From Isoetes taiwanensis (lineage: Eukaryota; Streptophyta; Lycopodiopsida; Isoetales; Isoetaceae): 64,000 nucleotides of DNA. The first letter of the stretch is position 1; each line of letters opens with the position of its first letter. Positions 54,209 to 64,000 of the stretch are shown here, piece after piece. The DNA lies in the NCBI GenBank assembly GCA_021234155.1, contig JAJEKV010000004.1, positions 11,160,109 through 11,224,108 on the forward strand. The letters are read 5' to 3'. Both the position numbers and the translations under genes were made by a program. The notes beneath the pieces are model-generated. The model searched no databases and was not told where the DNA came from. It worked only from the letters and a program-made list of their open reading frames with translations.

Positions 54209-54839
54209 CTAACAAAAGAGAGAATCCAAGTCAATGCCTAGCCACAATGAAATACTTTGTCAATGAGAAGGGATCCCTTTACATCATGTAATATGTAACT
54301 CAACGTGAGCCAGGATATAGGCTACTACTAAAATTGCAATAATTAGAAGCTATGCTTGTTGATAACCTCAAAGGACTTAGTTGTCAAATAAATTGAAGTA
54401 ACATTGGTAGGGACAAAAGGCACACACAAATAAAAGGATGTTGTGAGCGAGCAATATCATACATCAGATAGGTATTCTCAGTGGCATTTCAAGTAATGCG
54501 AAAAATTAAAAATGCAAACATACCTAACATCTATATGACGCATTGAAAATAAGTCTCAAGCCCTTTGCCATAACCAGCAAATGTAAGGTAACATCAAGTT
54601 TCATGTTATTGGGTATTTAAAATAACAGGTGTACATACTTCCTTAAAGATCTCTTACGGATGTTGCATATTTCATTAGGACGGACTCAAGGGGGCTTTAA
54701 GGGCAGCTCTGGTGCTAAGGATCCTACGAAATGTCCACCAACCAAGTCAACCTAAATAAGCAAGAACTTGAATAAGATATGGGTCATTGGATAAAAGTGC
54801 TACAGAAAAAACTTTTAATTTGTAATAACATTAAAAACA
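54209..54839. other. Intergenic, nothing recognised
   Basis: No other CFAP20 exon and no known repeat seen. Confidence 0.4.
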
Positions 54840-54874
54840 AGGTGCTGCGCACGGAGGGTTGCCCTCCGGTGGCC
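54840..54874 (-). repeat. Inverted copy of the 48642-48675 hairpin motif
   Basis: AGGTGCTGCGCACGGAGGG and TTGCCCTCCGGTGGCC are the reverse complement of 48642-48675 with one mismatch. The core GGAGGGTTGCCCTCC is palindromic. Confidence 0.85.
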
Positions 54875-56400
54875 CGAGAGTGTGTTTTCATGGTTTCTGT
54901 TTGATTGTATCGCGTTATGCCCTTTTTGTTGGGCTTGGATGCAAAGCATATGTCAGACATAGCAAAAGGCCAAACTCATTTCTACGAGTCAAACACAGTG
55001 CTTAAGGCCAAACTCATTTCTACGAGTCAAACACAGTCCACAAGCACGATGCAAAATTTGACTGTAAATAACGCTTTAATCTTACTGCAAGATTTTTGGT
55101 TATCTGTAAAGCAACTTTCTTGCACTTTGTTCTTCCAGTCCAACCAATTTTTCCATCTCTTTTTCAAGTTCCAGGATTTTATTTAAAGCACCATAACTTG
55201 ATTTTAACTCCATTGTAAATGATCCTAGTGCCATTTGGACAGATCTCCTTATCATTTAAAAGTTTTGTGAAGGCCACTTTCATGTTTGAGCAGTCACAAA
55301 GAAGTTATTACCACACCTAATTTTAAGGGTATTTTGATTATTTTTGCAAAATATAAAGGCATTTTGATAATTTTCCTAAAAAAAATCTCACCAACACTTT
55401 CTATATGGCAGATGAAAAAACCAGTACTAAGAATCTAGGAACGCCTCATTTTATACCATTTGAACTTTCTATTATATGGCATATGAAAACAATTATTTAC
55501 ATATATTGCTTGGATTCTTGACTATGGCGGTGGAAAGAGGTTTGCTTTAGCGGGCCCGTTTATGACTCGTCCAAATGGATCAAATATAGAACCATGGCAT
55601 GGACAATCAAAGGTAGAATCAATTGGGTTCCACTTGATGATGCATTTCATATGAGGACACACAGTACCGCAGTAACGAGAAGGGATCCGTGGGGTTTGCA
55701 AAACAAAACCAGGATCAGAGTTGTAAAAACGGATCTTAACCTTAAACTATCAATTCAAAACGGTATTATAGCAAAAAGCATGAAATTACCGGAATGGCGG
55801 TATGCTTTTCCATGAAGATCCTTGTAGACAACAAGCTTGTGCGAGGCCCTTTTGGATGATGAGATCCTTTGCACGGAAGCGGGTCTTCAATATCTATAGA
55901 CTCGGCTCCCACAAATGGTATGGCATCTTTGTATCCCCTCGCATCAAGAATCAATTTTGATAGTCGGTGACATAAGTTCTAACTAGACGACCAAATATTG
56001 ATCTCTTTAGAGCCATATAAACACATGTAAAATGGACTGGGATGTGTGCTTGGACTTCTCCACAACGGATTCTAGGGCTGATTTGGATACTGTGCAACCT
56101 TCTACAAGGCATATACACATCTTCCCAAGGGTTTTTCTCGTCCCATAATCGTATCCTTTATTAAAATTCACGCAATTGTAACGCATAGTCATGCCACGTC
56201 CACTATCCCCTCGTGAAGTCGATGCCAAATGTTGAGAACCACCAAGGCATATACAAATTTGCATATCACTATATCAATACCGGTCCACAATGTATTGGTT
56301 TTGCCAGCCTACAAGTTCATGTCCAATGAAGTGCACATCATCCGCAGGTTCATAAACCTACACCACAATGAAAAGTTTCAAAATCCAACAATGGTAATGG
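54875..56400. other. Intergenic, nothing firmly recognised
   Basis: Contains a short duplication (GGCCAAACTCATTTCTACGAGTCAAACACAGT-like, at about 54970 and 55008). No gene supported. Confidence 0.4.
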
Positions 56401-56419
56401 CAAGAGGCGAGACGGCGCG

Positions 56420-57272
56420 ACTTGTCTGTCCAAGTGTATAAGACCTCGCCGCCATTGTCCATCTTGCTCTTGCCCGAAATTTAATGCAAAGACATATGGA
56501 TCAATTTTCTTAAAATCAGATGCCTTCATTCCTGAGCTGGTGTTCTCTCCTCCAACTATCAGCACATCATAGCCATCCTTTGGTTCCAGCCTAACATAAT
56601 GGTATGGCTCCTGTGTATCCCACAATTGTGCCCTCCTGGTGCAATCCTCATAGTAAAAAAAAGTTTGGTACTTCATTAATACAAGGTGTTGACTGAGTGG
56701 AGGACTGATAATAAGGGATTCATTTGAACCTAGCTCTTATCCTCGATTGCCCTTAGTTATATCCTTCTTTATATGCTGTAATACTGTGTGATATACCTTA
56801 CAGAACCTTTTGGAACTCGCAACCCGACCACATATGTGCGATTTGCTATCTGACGAGCATGTATTGTCAAGTCGTGATTAAGTGGAGAGTTGGTTGCAAG
56901 GACAATGGAACTAGTCATTCTGTAAACACCATCCTTAGTTTCAACTTTATTCCCTTCAATCTTAAAAGCATGTGTCTGCTCGTATATTTTTCCTCCTCTT
57001 TGAACAAATGCTTTCACTAATCCATTCAAATACCTGCAGAAAACCAAGTAAAATATGTAAGAAAGTTCTCTTAAACCTAATTATTTACCTTCCCACACAG
57101 GGAGTTCAATCTCATCATACAAGTCACAACTAAAAAATACCACGTACATAAGTGGATGAAACTCGGCTGAGCCAGGAAATACAATAGCTTTTCCAAGACT
57201 TCCACAAGATGCTTCATGGCCAAGATCGGTCATTTTCACATTAAACCCAACTCTTAAGCACGCTTCAAACTC
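56420..57272 (-). pseudogene. DAO-type FAD-dependent oxidoreductase, fragment
   Basis: Three consecutive exons on the minus strand, all with GT/AG borders: 57272-57148 (EFEACLRVGFNVKMTDLGHE, GKAIVFPGSAEFHPLM), 57033-56797 (YLNGLVKAFVQRGGKIYEQT, GVYRMTSSIVLATNSPLNHD, ANRTYVVGLRVPKGSVR) and from 56635 (RAQLWDTQEPYHYVRLEP, YDVLIVGGENTSSGMKASDF). The ATNSP and GGE blocks mark the FAD-binding DAO family (amino-acid or amine oxidases). The N-terminal dinucleotide-binding GxGxxG part and the C-terminus are absent, and the last exon runs into unrelated sequence after about 56500, so it is a partial copy although these exons are open. Confidence 0.8.
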
Positions 57273-58584
57273 CTGAGATAACAGACCAAGACCAAGGTGT
57301 ATTGTTAGTAGAAGATAAATAAAACATGATATAGAAGCAACTCTATCTGAAATCAAGAAGTTCAAAGGACGTCAGTGCAAAGACATAAAGTTGAAATCAC
57401 GGACTTGATTGAATACCATTCTTCCTCTGTCATAAATATGTAGCATTATAACAGGGGGTTTTTTTTGTGATTTTATACGCTTTTTGGCATGGTTTTCATA
57501 TGATTTCACGGACGTATTCACGTGGACGTACTAAACAGTATTTCTAGAGTGCACCCATTTATTAGCCATTGATTTTAAAGAAGGGGGAAAATCGTGTGGT
57601 TGTGTTTAGGTTTCAAATATTAGGTTAATATTAGGTTTGTGGTTAATATTAGGGTTTCGGATTTGGAAAAAGGATATGCCTTGGGAAATCTGTGCTCTGC
57701 GTTTCTCCTTAAGATGATTCTTGATAAGCCTGCAATGGTTGTACTAGTACTAGTTATATGATTATCACAATAGAGATGCTGTTAGATCCAGACCTCACGG
57801 GGTCAAAGTATGTTCGAACAAGAAGATGTTCAAGGCGCAAGTATCTATCATATAACCCATGGCCTGTGTTTGCCGTAAAATTGCCTTTGCTGTGTCTAAC
57901 TCCACGTAGTCCTATCATTTCAAAGACGATCCGCATTTAGAAACCATTTACCCGCTCATAAAGGTCTTGAGCTTCTTTCTAGGAAGATTGAGTGCAGACC
58001 GCATCCAGCCGCCATTGTTGATGTCGCCACAAAAGAAATAGATGTAGATGCGTGAGTCGGTTAGATTGCTAAATCGATGGTTCCCTCGGGATCTTTGAGA
58101 CAACACTTGAACAACTTCGCACTACGGGTGGGGTTATCGGGTTTGCAAACCGTCCAAGAGCTTGTAAGTTTGTTGATTCATCTATGGTTTTATGTAATGT
58201 AGAAAAACTACATGATCTTTGTATTAGATTTAAAATTTTTGATAATCAATATTCTCTAGGCTTAGATCATATCTAAACAGGGTCCTTTGTTTTCTTCGGG
58301 TTGGTTTGATTCCGATGACAAATTGTTAGCATTCTTTGGATTTGGCCTTGTCGGGGATACTTGTTAATCTGATTAAAGCTATAAGGGAGTTGCTTCCGGT
58401 GGAGCCATTAACTTTAATGTCACAATTGGCAAGTCTAATAACCAATATACTTGGGAAGTTTGAAGTTGCCTAACGATGAGCGCAAGAGACGGTTTTCCAT
58501 AAACATAGCTGTAGGTGCATCGTGCGTATTAAATTAAAATAAGCTTCATATTTGCTATTTAAGCGCATAGTGCATTGTAGACTT

Positions 58585-59010
58585 CTGAGACCGGACTCCA
58601 TTAACACCTTCAATGAGGCATTAGATACAACAAAGACTATCATTTGGAATGGACCTATGGGAGTTTTTGAGTTTGATAAGTTTGCGGTTGGGACGCAGTG
58701 TAGACTTGCATCAGATTACGCTTTTTAAAATCTCTCCATGCTATTTTTGAATCTTTGTAATATTGCGGACCTAAGATTGCACTTTTTTATTCTTGCAATA
58801 GGCTATAGCAAAAAGCTTTGCTGAATTGAGTGGCGTGGGGTTACAACTATCATTGGTGGTGGCGATTGATTCGCCGTGATCGAGAAAGCGAGTTTAGGCG
58901 ATAAGATGAGTCACATTTCCACCGGGTGGAGGTGCGGTTTGAGCTGTTAGAAGGCAAAGTTCTGCCATGTGTTGCAGCGCTTGATGACGCGGTAGCACCA
59001 GTTGCGGCTT
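58585..59010 (+). pseudogene. Phosphoglycerate kinase, C-terminal exons, decayed
   Basis: PGK makes ATP from 1,3-bisphosphoglycerate in glycolysis. Exon-like pieces: [20 protein letters not shown] with [16 protein letters not shown] (58590-58700), then after an intron ending TTGCAATAG: AIAKSFAELSGV, a frame break, TIIGGGD (nucleotide site), DKMSHISTGGGA and VLPCVAALDDA (58802-59000). Stops and shifts are present. The N-terminal domain is absent. Introns are kept, so it is not a processed copy. Confidence 0.85.
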
Positions 59011-59497
59011 CATTTCATTCTTTCCTTTGGATATCCAACTAAAATAAATGAAAAGGTTAATTACAACTTGTAGCACAATGCAGTAGTTTTCAGTAGTTTT
59101 GGCTTTCAGGATGACTCAATATGTTGGTCTGATCATTCTCCAACCATGTTACGTCACCTTTGTTATTTGTTCTTGCCAAATCTATTCATAATGGTAACTT
59201 TGGTTCATCTGTGTTGTATTGCTTAATATGGCTAATTACTTTCAGGAATATTGTGGTGGGGATTCCCATCCCGTTCCCTTATTTCTGTGAGGTCCTGCAG
59301 AAGCAGATTGAAGAGGTCAAGAAGCACCAATAACAACTGGCAGATATCCGGCAAGCAAGTTAGAACTTATTGCTACATCATAAGGGTTTTGGTTTACTCC
59401 ATCATTCAGGATCTTTTATATCAAAGTTTCAGAGAATATTGTGGCCAATACATTCCAATTGCTCTTTTTTGTACTGTTTGGCTTAACTACCAAATTA

Positions 59498-59776
59498 ATG
59501 GTTTCTTGTGGAGTTACAATGGCCTATCCTGGCATAAGATTGGTGTTTGTGAGATTTCCTTTTAATGATCCCAAATTGTTGAAGAGTCTTGCAACAACAT
59601 ATTTCTGGATCTGTATCATACTACTTCAATTCCTTATTTCTATTGCTTTGTTCATAGGATTGGTTGTTCTTACATTCTACACCTTCCAATTTTCTTCAGA
59701 CATGTTTTTCCTCGCATTTGTCATGGTTGCCATAATATTTTCTCTGGCATTTGCTCATTTGATATTTAGTAATTAA
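59498..59776 (+). CDS. Possible small membrane protein, unsupported by homology
   Basis: An ATG at about 59498 opens 92 codons to TAA at 59774-59776 with two to three hydrophobic stretches (YFWICIILLQFLISIALFIG, FLAFVMVAIIFSLAFAHLIF). T-rich DNA often gives such frames by chance. No family is recognised and no promoter was identified, so this may be a chance ORF. Confidence 0.2.
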   Translation: MVSCGVTMAYPGIRLVFVRFPFNDPKLLKSLATTYFWICIILLQFLISIALFIGLVVLTFYTFQFSSDMFFLAFVMVAIIFSLAFAHLIFSN

Positions 59777-60373
59777 TATTTAGGCCCATAACATTTACTT
59801 ATGTTTGCGTTAGTTAGGGCCCGAAGGGCCCAAAAATTTTTTTAATATAACAATCAACACACAACTACCATTAATATTATTAACACAAACCATTGCATTT
59901 AACACATTTTAATTAAAATCCCCCTTAAACCCCCTTTGGTTTGGGTGCATATTCACACGGGGGGTTACGTAGGGCAGCGAAAATCTTTAAATATTCTTGT
60001 TCTCTCGTCCCAAATTATCCAGGATTGCTGCTGTGTATCTATTTGGGCATGTTGCAAATAGATCCGACAGCTCCTGACAGCCTGCAGATCTTTAGAGGTC
60101 CAGACAGAAATGATCCTTCTTAGGTTAAACACTAAAATAGTGATGCTTGAATTCTTACTTATCCAGCAGGAAATGCCACCATAGCCTTCAGAGGGGAGAC
60201 AAAACAAGCTAGCCATGGAAACCACAGCTAACTGGCGCCGATCAAACCTCCTGGAAAATAGTTAGCAGAAAATGAAGCAAGAAAAAACCCTGACTCGGTC
60301 TGTTGGGAAACGAGGCAAATGCCGGATCGTAGGAGTTGCATCATTCCCGCATGGCCTCTATGCATCCAAACTT
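59777..60373. other. Intergenic, no gene seen
   Basis: Only short ORFs; nothing recognised. Confidence 0.4.
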
Positions 60374-60542
60374 CCGGTTAGCCGGTATGCACAGCAGCCG
60401 CCTGGCAATAGGGATGACCTAACATTTACAGCTTACAACAGGTTTTTAGCAGTTTTTGGCATATTCTAGGTATATGTTAGCATATACCATGAATATGCCA
60501 AAAACCCACATAAACAAGGGATTGCCCCCCTAGGGGTAACCC
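60374..60542 (-). mobile_element. GGGTTGCCCCTAGG MITE-like element, inverted copy
   Basis: On the minus strand it starts GGGTTACCCCTAGGGGGGCA and continues with GGCATATTCATGGTATATGC and GTTAGGTCATCCCTATTGCC to ACCGGCTAACCGG, matching unit 1 at 44602-44770. It lacks the right terminal part. Confidence 0.8.
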
Positions 60543-62960
60543 AAAAAGGATGACAGGACATTGTATATATGTTAAAATTTGTCAAAGTATCAGATGGCAG
60601 GCACATGATTTTTATGGTGTAAAAGTTTGAAACTTCATGTTAATAATCAATTAGAATGAGGCATCAATTTAGGATAAAGAAATGTACATATCTAATCCCA
60701 GACTGCACCTGATTTTCGTGGATTGCGAAACTATATAGTCGTTTATTAGTCCCTTGTCCTTCTGCAGCTTGGTAATGCCCTTTTTAACTTAACGGAATTG
60801 ATTTTGTTGTTTAGATCATGGTGATGAGAGACCTTACAATTAATATTGGCAATCCAGACCATGTAAGAGATTTTCCAGGCTTCATTTTTATATTGATCTA
60901 GGGAATAGTTAGCATATATGGGAACTGGAGGACATGAATCTGATGTTTTCTGTCCTTCAAAATGTACATATCTCATTGTGTGCACCTCTAAAATCCCAAT
61001 GGGCAAATTCTTTAGCCATTGCTTTTCTAGAAATTCAAAATTATACAACCAAGTCATCTCTTATATATCCTTGGCAAAGCATAGAGCTCTCTATCTTCTC
61101 ATTCTCATCACTTAATAAAACTATTGTTTTTATCGTTTCAAGTCTGTCATTCTGCTTGAATTTCCATCTTTAATAGCTTTACTGTCATGAACATTTACGT
61201 TTATGAGAATCAATGTCATGACCGTACACCTCCACAAAGTCAAGACCATCTGAAATGTAGGTTTTAAGAAATCATTCTGGCTATTTATTCATTATAGCGA
61301 CTTCAAACACAACCATAAGACTGCAGAAAAGTTTCTCCTAAGAGTTTATTAATGCAAAGGCACCTTTTATGTTGGCACTGTCCAAGCAAGGTAAATTGCC
61401 TCTGCAACAATATCAATCTTCTCACTTGCAGCTCTACTACTCCTGATACCTTAGCATGGTCAAGCATTATGACAATAGCTAATATTTTTCCCTTCTATCG
61501 GTTACCTATTATAATTTCAGCATTCTACATCTCCAAGAGATCAGTTTAGAAGCTCAGAATGCCAAGAATGTTGAAAGCCTCCACATAAAATGGTTTGCCT
61601 TGTTTTATAAAATGAAGTGGACTGCATTTGATCTTTCCTCTATGGGCACTGTGCTCAAATGCCATCTCGGCTTGGAAGTTACTTTCAAGTTTTTAATTTA
61701 TTGGCTCATTCATATGCCACATGGAATATGATGAAGCAAATTTGGAAAAGTCAATCTGCAGACCTGCGAGCGTAGTTTCATTTTGTATATAAATGAGAAT
61801 CTTTTATCTGTACATTCTTCTAATTTGTCTTGTGTGCAGAAGAACCATTCCATAAGCATGCACACATGCATATCCCAAATAGAAAAACAAATGAGAAAAG
61901 AATAGAATAGAATAGAACATAAAAACGAAGTCGTACCTCATTTATGACAATGGAGAGATGCAACAGAGCGTCTTATTAACAGACTGTCATATTATAGCTG
62001 CAATGCAATAATTTATGTGCAATTAAAATTTGAAGAGAAGCAAATAAATTGTGTGAAAGTAGACGAAATTTTGCATAGATGACTCTAAATAATGAAGTAA
62101 TAAGTGTTACAGTCCTCAATGACTCCTCCTTTGCTGTTAAAAAGGGAAAACATGCAAGAAACCCCATATGAACTCCTTCAAAAAACATGGTCGATACAAA
62201 CTTCTACATAAACTCTACTACTCTCTAGTCTATTGTGGCCGATTTCTGTAGATCCAGCTAGCAAGAGATTTGAAAAGAATAACATGGAGAAGCATCCTAT
62301 GCATTACTTCCAGCATTGGACTATGAGAAAACAATCTTTTCTACTGGATGTGAGAGAAATATAAAGTGGGTTATGCACCACACTATCCATTTCGATATTA
62401 AGGTAGACAATTTAATTTCTTGGTTATTGAGAAGTAAAGCTACTATTCTGGAACTTGTGCAAACATCAAGGAAATGGATTGCATGGTGCGTACGTCATTC
62501 AAAATGTCATGCAAGCATGAACTCTTGCCTTGTTACACATGAAACCTAATATCAAGAGGACAGAACAGATTTGCTCCAAGGTCTTGATACAAAACTGCAA
62601 CGTACCTACAAAAGAACACAGTTAATTTCTGCTTCATATCTGCTCTATTCATGCATAGCTTCATGCTTTGCCAACAACCCATGAACAAATTGCAGTTCGA
62701 GGTCTAATGTTTTTGAGACCAAGAAAAGCCAATCTTCATTTTTTTACTCTCTTCTCTTCATGCACCGAGTCATGCTTTACTTGCAATTCATGGATTTGTA
62801 CTCGCTGATTAGAAACATGGCTTCCATCAAACATATCCCATAAAAAGCATTCACAGTAAGGAAGTGGTCACATTTGCAAATGTGGAGGAAATAGCAACTC
62901 AAATGTATGGCAATAGCAATTTAACCCCAGTAGGTTCTTAAATCTTGATGAACTCTCACC
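60543..62960. other. Intergenic, no gene seen
   Basis: AT-rich; short ORFs only. An AATAG microsatellite occurs at about 61900-61918. Confidence 0.45.
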
Positions 62961-62999
62961 CACTGTATGTATTTTTTTATTTATGGTCCAAGCTAGACT

Positions 63000-63245
63000 A
63001 GTCTTGTCACTAGAATATCATCTTGTACAGACTAACTAGAATATCCTACCGCCATATGGAAGCCAAAGTGGGGGACACGTATAGGCACAAGTTCTACCAC
63101 ATCGGGGATCATGGCCGTATAACCCCAGTAACCAACTCCCAAAGATAAACATACACAGGCCGGGTTTGAACCCGTGACCAAGTGCACATTTATTTTGGCA
63201 TTACTAGACCTATACCAACTCACCACACATCCGTTGGGCAAAACT
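63000..63245 (-). repeat. tRNA-derived SINE
   Basis: On the minus strand TGTGGTGAGTTGGTATAGG (A box) is followed by CACGGGTTCAAACCCGGCC (B box with flanking stem) about 45 bases later, standard pol III spacing. The body continues to about 63000 with GGTAGAACTTGTGCC and CTGTACAAGATGATATTC. Confidence 0.65.
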
Positions 63246-63307
63246 TTAGCCATACATGCACACTTTGTAGGCAGGATACCTCCTAGCCTTAGGATAATTC
63301 CAGTTTA

Positions 63308-63760
63308 CACTACTACAAAAAAAGGCACAAATGGCAAAAACAAATGACACATTTTCATGAATTTGCCATTTGCGTCGTTGTAATGGGCAAATAAAAAAAT
63401 GTGACATGTATGTGCTATTTAAGTGACAATTATTTTGCCCTTTATTGGCATACAAATGGCACATAAATTGGTGTCGTCTATGTGCCATTTAAGTGTCCTT
63501 CAAATTTTGCCCTTCGAACCGGTATAAAAGGCAAATTAATAAGTGCCATATAAGTGCCCTACAAGTGTTGGATGATTGTGCCATTTGTGTAGTAATAAAT
63601 GTCACTTATGTAAGTGTCTTCTATTTGCCATCAAAGTGTGTTCAGAATTTTGCCATTTGCTCAAAACAATTGGCACATTTAAAAGTGCCATCTAACAGTC
63701 ATGCAAGTGCCCTTTTTTTGTGCCATTTGCGTATGTGTAAATGACATTTATTCAAATAGT
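63308..63760 (+). mobile_element. CACTA-type transposon terminus with subterminal repeats
   Basis: Starts CACTACTACAAAAAAAGGCAC, the usual plant CACTA end, followed by many direct and inverted copies of TGCCATTT/AAATGGCA (e.g. GCCATTTGCG, GCCATTTAAGTG, GGCACATTTAAAAGTGCC), as expected for transposase-binding subterminal repeats. The other end and any transposase lie outside the window or are lost. Confidence 0.6.
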
Positions 63761-63914
63761 TGTTTTGTCATTCACAACCACCCAAAAATCTGTTCAAAAT
63801 TTAATCCTTTGCCCACGTAATCATGTTTTTGTATCATTAACTAAGAATAAATGACAAGTATAAGAACGCATTGTATAATCCCTTTGAGAGGCGAGAGGAG
63901 GATATAAACGAAGT

Positions 63915-64000
63915 TAAATAAGATAAGATAAGATAAGATAAATTTTTACGTCCACGGGAACCCAACGGGTTATGGGACGGCACGTGCAAGGGCAACAGCC
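63915..64000 (-). repeat. LINE 3' end with (TATCT)n tail
   Basis: The reverse complement reads CCGTCCCATAACCCGTTGGG and TTCCCGTGGACGTAAAAA, then TTATC units, matching the 3' ends at 50500-50570 and 51775-51845. The element body lies beyond the window's right edge. Confidence 0.7.

Noticed and set aside
59498-59776. Confident membrane protein gene
   Set aside because: Only a short hydrophobic frame in T-rich DNA without homology; kept as a low-confidence feature.
63130-63245. tRNA gene
   Set aside because: A and B boxes are good, but no full cloverleaf forms and the sequence continues into a SINE body.

Overview
The window is nuclear DNA of a land plant. Its genes are split by GT-AG introns, intergenic space is long and AT-rich, and most of the sequence is transposable-element debris. 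A Tcn1-like chromovirus (a lineage I associate with fungi and non-seed plants) and an orphan CFAP20/BUG22 exon lean towards a fern, lycophyte or bryophyte. That placement is inference.

Layout. 1-911: last three visible exons of a WEE1-type kinase (+). 912-7220: intergenic, with dispersed repeats, SINE-like elements, a decayed PPR gene (-), a 157-bp TIR element and a 135-bp inverted-repeat pair. 7220-12722: decayed Ty3/gypsy chromovirus of Tcn1/sushi type. 13440-14700: small TIR element ending 16 bp before the start codon of an apparently intact eight-exon TatD-type nuclease gene (14716-16282, +). 16700-20010: RNase H remnant and a large inverted-repeat structure holding two opposed copies of a gene fragment. 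20770-22680: decayed LINE (-). 22683-34747: a 12-kb chromovirus with 1.58-kb LTRs and a GTTAC target-site duplication. 34753-37200: decayed, intron-bearing Crypton-like tyrosine recombinase (-). 37700-41990: no gene seen. 41991-44474: apparently intact nine-exon RPAC1 gene for the AC40 subunit of RNA polymerases I and III (-). 44600-64000: MITE-like repeats, LINE 3' ends with pentanucleotide tails, and intron-retaining fragments of an aldo-keto reductase, CFAP20, a DAO-type FAD oxidoreductase and phosphoglycerate kinase, ending with a SINE and a CACTA-like terminus.

Main result. The 12-kb chromovirus carries about 3.5 kb of extra coding DNA between its 5' LTR and gag. Reading frame 1 starts inside the LTR, crosses the primer-binding site and, past one in-frame TAG, continues into a nearly complete histone H3 core with a foreign N-terminal tail. 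A second 466-codon ORF follows with a plant-type promoter of its own (TGACGTCA, TATA, pyrimidine patch), a duplicated motif 80 residues apart and a long acidic stretch. A third short ORF resembles the gene fragment in the 17-20 kb inverted repeat. I know of no described Ty3/gypsy family encoding a core histone. With the Crypton-like recombinase next to it, this is the part most worth follow-up.

Working genes are few: WEE1 (partial here), TatD and RPAC1. Nearly everything else is mobile or pseudogenic. Exon limits come from reading splice signals and family similarity by eye; no alignment was run.
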